From the NCBI GenBank assembly GCA_035444405.1, contig DAOMOP010000070.1:1-17520 (forward strand): 17,520 bases of DNA, read 5' to 3'. The position numbers and the translations under genes were made by a program. The DNA comes from DAOMOP01 sp035444405 (GTDB taxonomy: Bacteria > Pseudomonadota > Gammaproteobacteria > Burkholderiales > Rhodocyclaceae). This document shows positions 15,714 to 17,520 of the stretch, in pieces. The notes under the pieces were generated by a model. The model had not been told where the DNA came from and made no database searches. It was given only the letters and a program-made list of their open reading frames with translations. How positions within the stretch are numbered: position 1 is the first letter of the stretch; every line of letters begins with the position of its first letter.

Positions 15714-15764
15714 CGATCAAAAAAGGTCGATCACACGCTTGATCGGGCCGCAGTATTTTATACT
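15714..15764. promoter_or_regulatory. divergent gpmA/arsR promoter-operator region
   Basis: AGTAT-TTT-ATACT (15752-15764) is an inverted repeat with 5-bp arms. It contains a plus-strand -10 TATACT (15759-15764, 5/6) for arsR and, on the minus strand, a TATAAA -10-like box (15757-15762) for gpmA. A TTGA -35-like start (15739) lies only 14 bp from the plus-strand -10. Three copies of CGATCA occur just to the left: direct at 15714 and 15728, and inverted (TGATCG) at 15740. The last two form a perfect 6-6-6 inverted repeat. An ArsR operator is expected here, but which element it is cannot be decided. The remaining spacer up to gpmA shows nothing else. Confidence 0.5.
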
Positions 15765-15809
15765 ACTCGCCCTGAGCGTCACCTCCCGCCCCCGTGGATA
15801 GCGAGCATC

Positions 15810-16145
15810 GTGGATAACAAGGCCATCATCGACCTGATCGACAAGCATGAGCACATCGAAACGGCAGCGCGTGCCCTCAAGGCGATCGCCCACCCGTTGC
15901 GGCTGAAGATCCTGTGCGTGCTCGGCGACAGCGAGATCTGCGTGCAGGACATCGTCGAGACGGTCGGCACCTCGCAGAGCAACATCTCGCAGCACCTCGC
16001 CATCCTGCGCGACAAGGGCGTATTGCAGACGCGCAAGGACGCCAATCGCGTCTACTACCGGGTCGGCGACCAGCGCACGCTCCAGCTGATCGTGCTGATG
16101 CGCGAGGTCTTCTGCGGCATCCCCGCCGACGGCAGCCGGCACTGA
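15810..16145 (+). CDS. ArsR-family repressor, SqrR/BigR/YgaV-like cysteine pattern
   Basis: A 111-residue winged-helix repressor starting at GTG 15810. The first helix pair ends in AHPLRLKILCVLG, the recognition region is VGTSQSNISQHLAILRDKGVL, and the wing is TRKDANRVYYRVGD. Cysteines are Cys36, Cys44 and Cys102. The arsenic-site motif ELCVCDL reads EICVQDI here, so the CxC needed for arsenite is lost. Cys36 (RLKILC) and Cys102 (REVFCG, end of the last helix) are 66 residues apart. That is the spacing I recall for the persulfide-sensing pair of SqrR (41/107), BigR (42/108) and YgaV (29/95). A rhodanese gene starts 29 bp downstream. Persulfide sensing is inferred, not shown. The regulator is divergent from gpmA and probably autoregulates. 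Confidence 0.92.
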   Translation: MDNKAIIDLIDKHEHIETAARALKAIAHPLRLKILCVLGDSEICVQDIVETVGTSQSNISQHLAILRDKGVLQTRKDANRVYYRVGDQRTLQLIVLMREVFCGIPADGSRH

Positions 16146-16174
16146 TCGAACCCGCAACAACGGAGCGAAGTTAC

Positions 16175-16612
16175 GTGGATTTCCTGCAACAGAACTGGTA
16201 TTGGGCAGCACTGGCCGCAGCGAGCGGCGGCTGGCTGCTTTTCGACGTGGTGCGCTCGTGGGGCGACAAGACGCAGCTCTCGCCGGTCGAGGCGACGCTG
16301 CTGATCAACCGCGAAGACGCAGTCGTGATCGACCTTCGCGACCAGGGCGAGTACGCCCAGGGCCACATTCCCAACGCGCGCCACGTTCCGCTCGGCGAGC
16401 TGGAGCGGCGCACCGGCGAGCTCGAGAAACTCAAGCCGCGACCGATGATCTTCTGCTGCGCGAGCGGCATGCGCTCCGCTTCGGCGGTAAGCAAGCTGAA
16501 GAAGGCCGGCTTCGAGAAACTGTTCAACCTGCGCGGCGGCATGATGGAATGGGAGAAGGCCGGCCAGCCGGTCAGCCGCGGCACCAAGAAGGAAAAGGCG
16601 AAGTCCCGATGA
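16175..16612 (+). CDS. membrane-anchored rhodanese-like sulfurtransferase (YibN-like)
   Basis: A 145-residue single-domain rhodanese. The GTG start at 16175 has GGAG 9 nt upstream, and the first residues (FLQQNWYWAALAAASGGWLLFDVV) form one membrane anchor at about 7-26. The domain runs from LSPVEATLLINREDAVVIDLRDQGEYAQGHIPNARH to the active loop CASGMRS with catalytic Cys95 (preceded by another cysteine, Cys94), and ends NLRGGMMEWEKAG. A basic Lys/Arg tail closes the protein. It should carry a persulfide and pass sulfur to thiol acceptors, with the domain probably on the cytoplasmic face. It matches E. coli yibN in position, just before grxC, with which it overlaps by ATGA. If the upstream repressor is a persulfide sensor, this enzyme is its natural target. 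Confidence 0.92.
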   Translation: MDFLQQNWYWAALAAASGGWLLFDVVRSWGDKTQLSPVEATLLINREDAVVIDLRDQGEYAQGHIPNARHVPLGELERRTGELEKLKPRPMIFCCASGMRSASAVSKLKKAGFEKLFNLRGGMMEWEKAGQPVSRGTKKEKAKSR

Positions 16613-16878
16613 AGCCGCACGTCAGAATGTATGCGACCGCGGTATGCCCGTACTGCGTGCGCGCCGAACAGCTGCTCACGCGCAAGGGCGTCACCGGCAT
16701 CGAGAAGATCCGCATCGATCTCGATGCGGCCGAGCGTGACCGCATGATGTCGCTCACCGGCCGGCGCACGGTTCCGCAGATCTTCATCGGCGATTACCAT
16801 GTCGGCGGCTGCGACGACCTGTTCGAGCTCGAACGTGCCGGCAAGCTCGACGCCCTGCTCGACCCGCAGGACAGCTGA
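16609..16878 (+). CDS. grxC: glutaredoxin 3 type
   Basis: An 89-residue class I glutaredoxin that reduces disulfides and glutathione-protein mixed disulfides using glutathione. The dithiol active site CPYC is at residues 13-16. RRTVPQIFIGD contains the cis-proline loop, and HVGGCDDLFELE contains the glutathione-binding GGCDD stretch. Length and motifs match E. coli GrxC. It starts within the stop of the rhodanese gene (ATGA) and is followed after 44 bp by secB, so one message from the arsR promoter is likely. A glutaredoxin beside a rhodanese could also reduce persulfidated thiols, but that role is inference. Confidence 0.95.
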   Translation: MKPHVRMYATAVCPYCVRAEQLLTRKGVTGIEKIRIDLDAAERDRMMSLTGRRTVPQIFIGDYHVGGCDDLFELERAGKLDALLDPQDS

Positions 16879-16922
16879 GCGACAAGCGCCATCCACTCAC
16901 ATCACCTACTTCAGGCCAACCA

Positions 16923-17399
16923 ATGACCGAACAAGCCCAACCCGTCTTCTCGATCGAAAAGCTGTACGTCAAGGACCTCTCGCTGGAGGTGCCGAACGCC
17001 CCGAAGGTTTTTCTCGAGCGGGAGACGCCCCAAGTCAACGTGCAGCTGCGCACCAACGGCGAGGTCGTCGACGACGGCGTCTATGAGGTGACGCTGACCG
17101 TCACCGCCTCGGCCAAGCTGCCCAACGACAAGACGCTGTTCCTCGTGGAAGTGGCCCAGGCGGGCATCTTCCAGATCCGCAACATCCCCGACGGCGAGCT
17201 CGAGCCGGTGATGATGATCGGCTGCCCGAACATCCTGTTCCCGTACGCCCGCGAGGCCGTCTCCGACGCCGTCACGCGCGCCGGCTTCCAGCCGGTGATC
17301 CTCGCTCCGGTCAATTTCGAGGGCCTCTACCAGGCGCAGAAGCAGCAGCGCGAAGCGGCCGCGGGCAACGCCGCCGCGGGCGAAGCCAAGGTGCAGTGA
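16923..17399 (+). CDS. secB: protein-export chaperone SecB
   Basis: A tetrameric cytoplasmic chaperone that keeps preproteins unfolded and hands them to SecA. The 158-residue protein shows PVFSIEKLYVKDLSLEVPNAPKVF at the N-terminus, the central VYEVTLTVTASAKL and FLVEVAQAGIFQIRNI strands, and GCPNILFPYAREAVSDAVTRAGFQPVILAPVNFEGLY near the end. All are diagnostic. The tail is Gln/Ala-rich, as usual in betaproteobacteria. It follows grxC as in E. coli (yibN-grxC-secB). No separate promoter is evident in the 44-bp spacer. The next gene here is a small exported protein; gpsA, which follows secB in E. coli, may lie beyond the window. Confidence 0.98.
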   Translation: MTEQAQPVFSIEKLYVKDLSLEVPNAPKVFLERETPQVNVQLRTNGEVVDDGVYEVTLTVTASAKLPNDKTLFLVEVAQAGIFQIRNIPDGELEPVMMIGCPNILFPYAREAVSDAVTRAGFQPVILAPVNFEGLYQAQKQQREAAAGNAAAGEAKVQ

Positions 17400-17407
17400 T
17401 CCGCCCC

Positions 17408-17520
17408 ATGAATGCGCTCCTCCGCATCGCCGCCGTCGCCGCGACACTGCTGCTCGGAGTCGTGATGCCCGCCCACGCGATCGAGTTCCGCTCCGTCGGC
17501 GAGCCGGCGATCCTGTTCGA
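17408..17520 (+). CDS. exported protein, 5' end only (possibly SH3-domain type)
   Basis: Thirty-seven complete codons are visible from ATG 17408, 8 bp after the secB stop. The N-terminus (MNALLRIAAVAATLLLGVV) with a likely cleavage after AHA at residue 24 is a Sec signal peptide. The mature protein begins IEFRSVGEPAILFD. This opening resembles small periplasmic proteins with a bacterial SH3 domain that I associate with the secB-gpsA interval in betaproteobacteria, but too little is visible to be sure. It is co-oriented and close enough to share the secB message. Confidence 0.75.
   Translation, partial: MNALLRIAAVAATLLLGVVMPAHAIEFRSVGEPAILF

Noticed and set aside
15710..15726. Run of A next to GC-rich sequence as an intrinsic terminator
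   Set aside because: The T-run would serve the minus strand, but no minus-strand gene lies upstream of it; the segment is a promoter leader for gpmA.
15810..16145. Calling the regulator an arsenic-resistance ArsR
   Set aside because: The arsenite CxC motif is reduced to one cysteine and no arsenic genes are nearby.

Overview
The window is high-GC DNA (GC-rich third codon positions, several GTG starts) from what looks like a betaproteobacterium, most likely of the Rhodocyclales (Azoarcus/Thauera-like). This is inferred from gene content and order and from family resemblance by eye; no database search was made. Nearly all of it is densely packed chromosomal housekeeping DNA. I see no phage, insertion sequence, CRISPR array, rRNA or tRNA. 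No hairpin followed by a T-run (classical intrinsic terminator) is visible.

Left part (1-3360). A DAHP synthase (aroG) runs off the left edge on the minus strand. Next come mogA and darP/yjgA, also minus, overlapping by ATGA; mogA is interrupted by a 27-N gap. pmbA (tldE) is divergent from darP on the plus strand. The darP-pmbA spacer holds a good minus-strand -10 box and a 10-bp inverted repeat.

TRAP transporter operon (3459-7784, plus). A convincing promoter with a perfect 14-bp palindrome in its spacer drives dctP (TakP-like, Tat signal), dctQ (with an unusual hydrophilic tail), dctM (large form) and a histidine-phosphatase gene that overlaps dctM by 10 bp. Uptake of a small organic acid, possibly a 2-oxoacid, is the best guess for the transporter.

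glyA-nrdR-ribD (7922-10851, plus). These are serine hydroxymethyltransferase, the ribonucleotide reductase repressor and the riboflavin deaminase/reductase. They meet a minus-strand operon tail to tail with 12 bp between the stop codons.

Minus-strand operon (15638 down to 10864). The order is gpmA, envC, a ctpA-type S41 protease, an unrecognised ~150-aa protein and a MoeB/ThiF/HesA-type E1 enzyme. EnvC and the protease are both envelope/cell-wall proteins.

Right part (15810 to the right edge, plus). An ArsR-family repressor lies divergent from gpmA and is followed by a membrane-anchored rhodanese, glutaredoxin (grxC), secB and the start of an exported protein. The repressor has two cysteines 66 residues apart, at the positions used by the persulfide sensors SqrR/BigR/YgaV, and sits directly upstream of a rhodanese. 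This is the most interesting hypothesis in the window: a persulfide-responsive switch placed on the otherwise conserved rhodanese-grxC-secB cluster.
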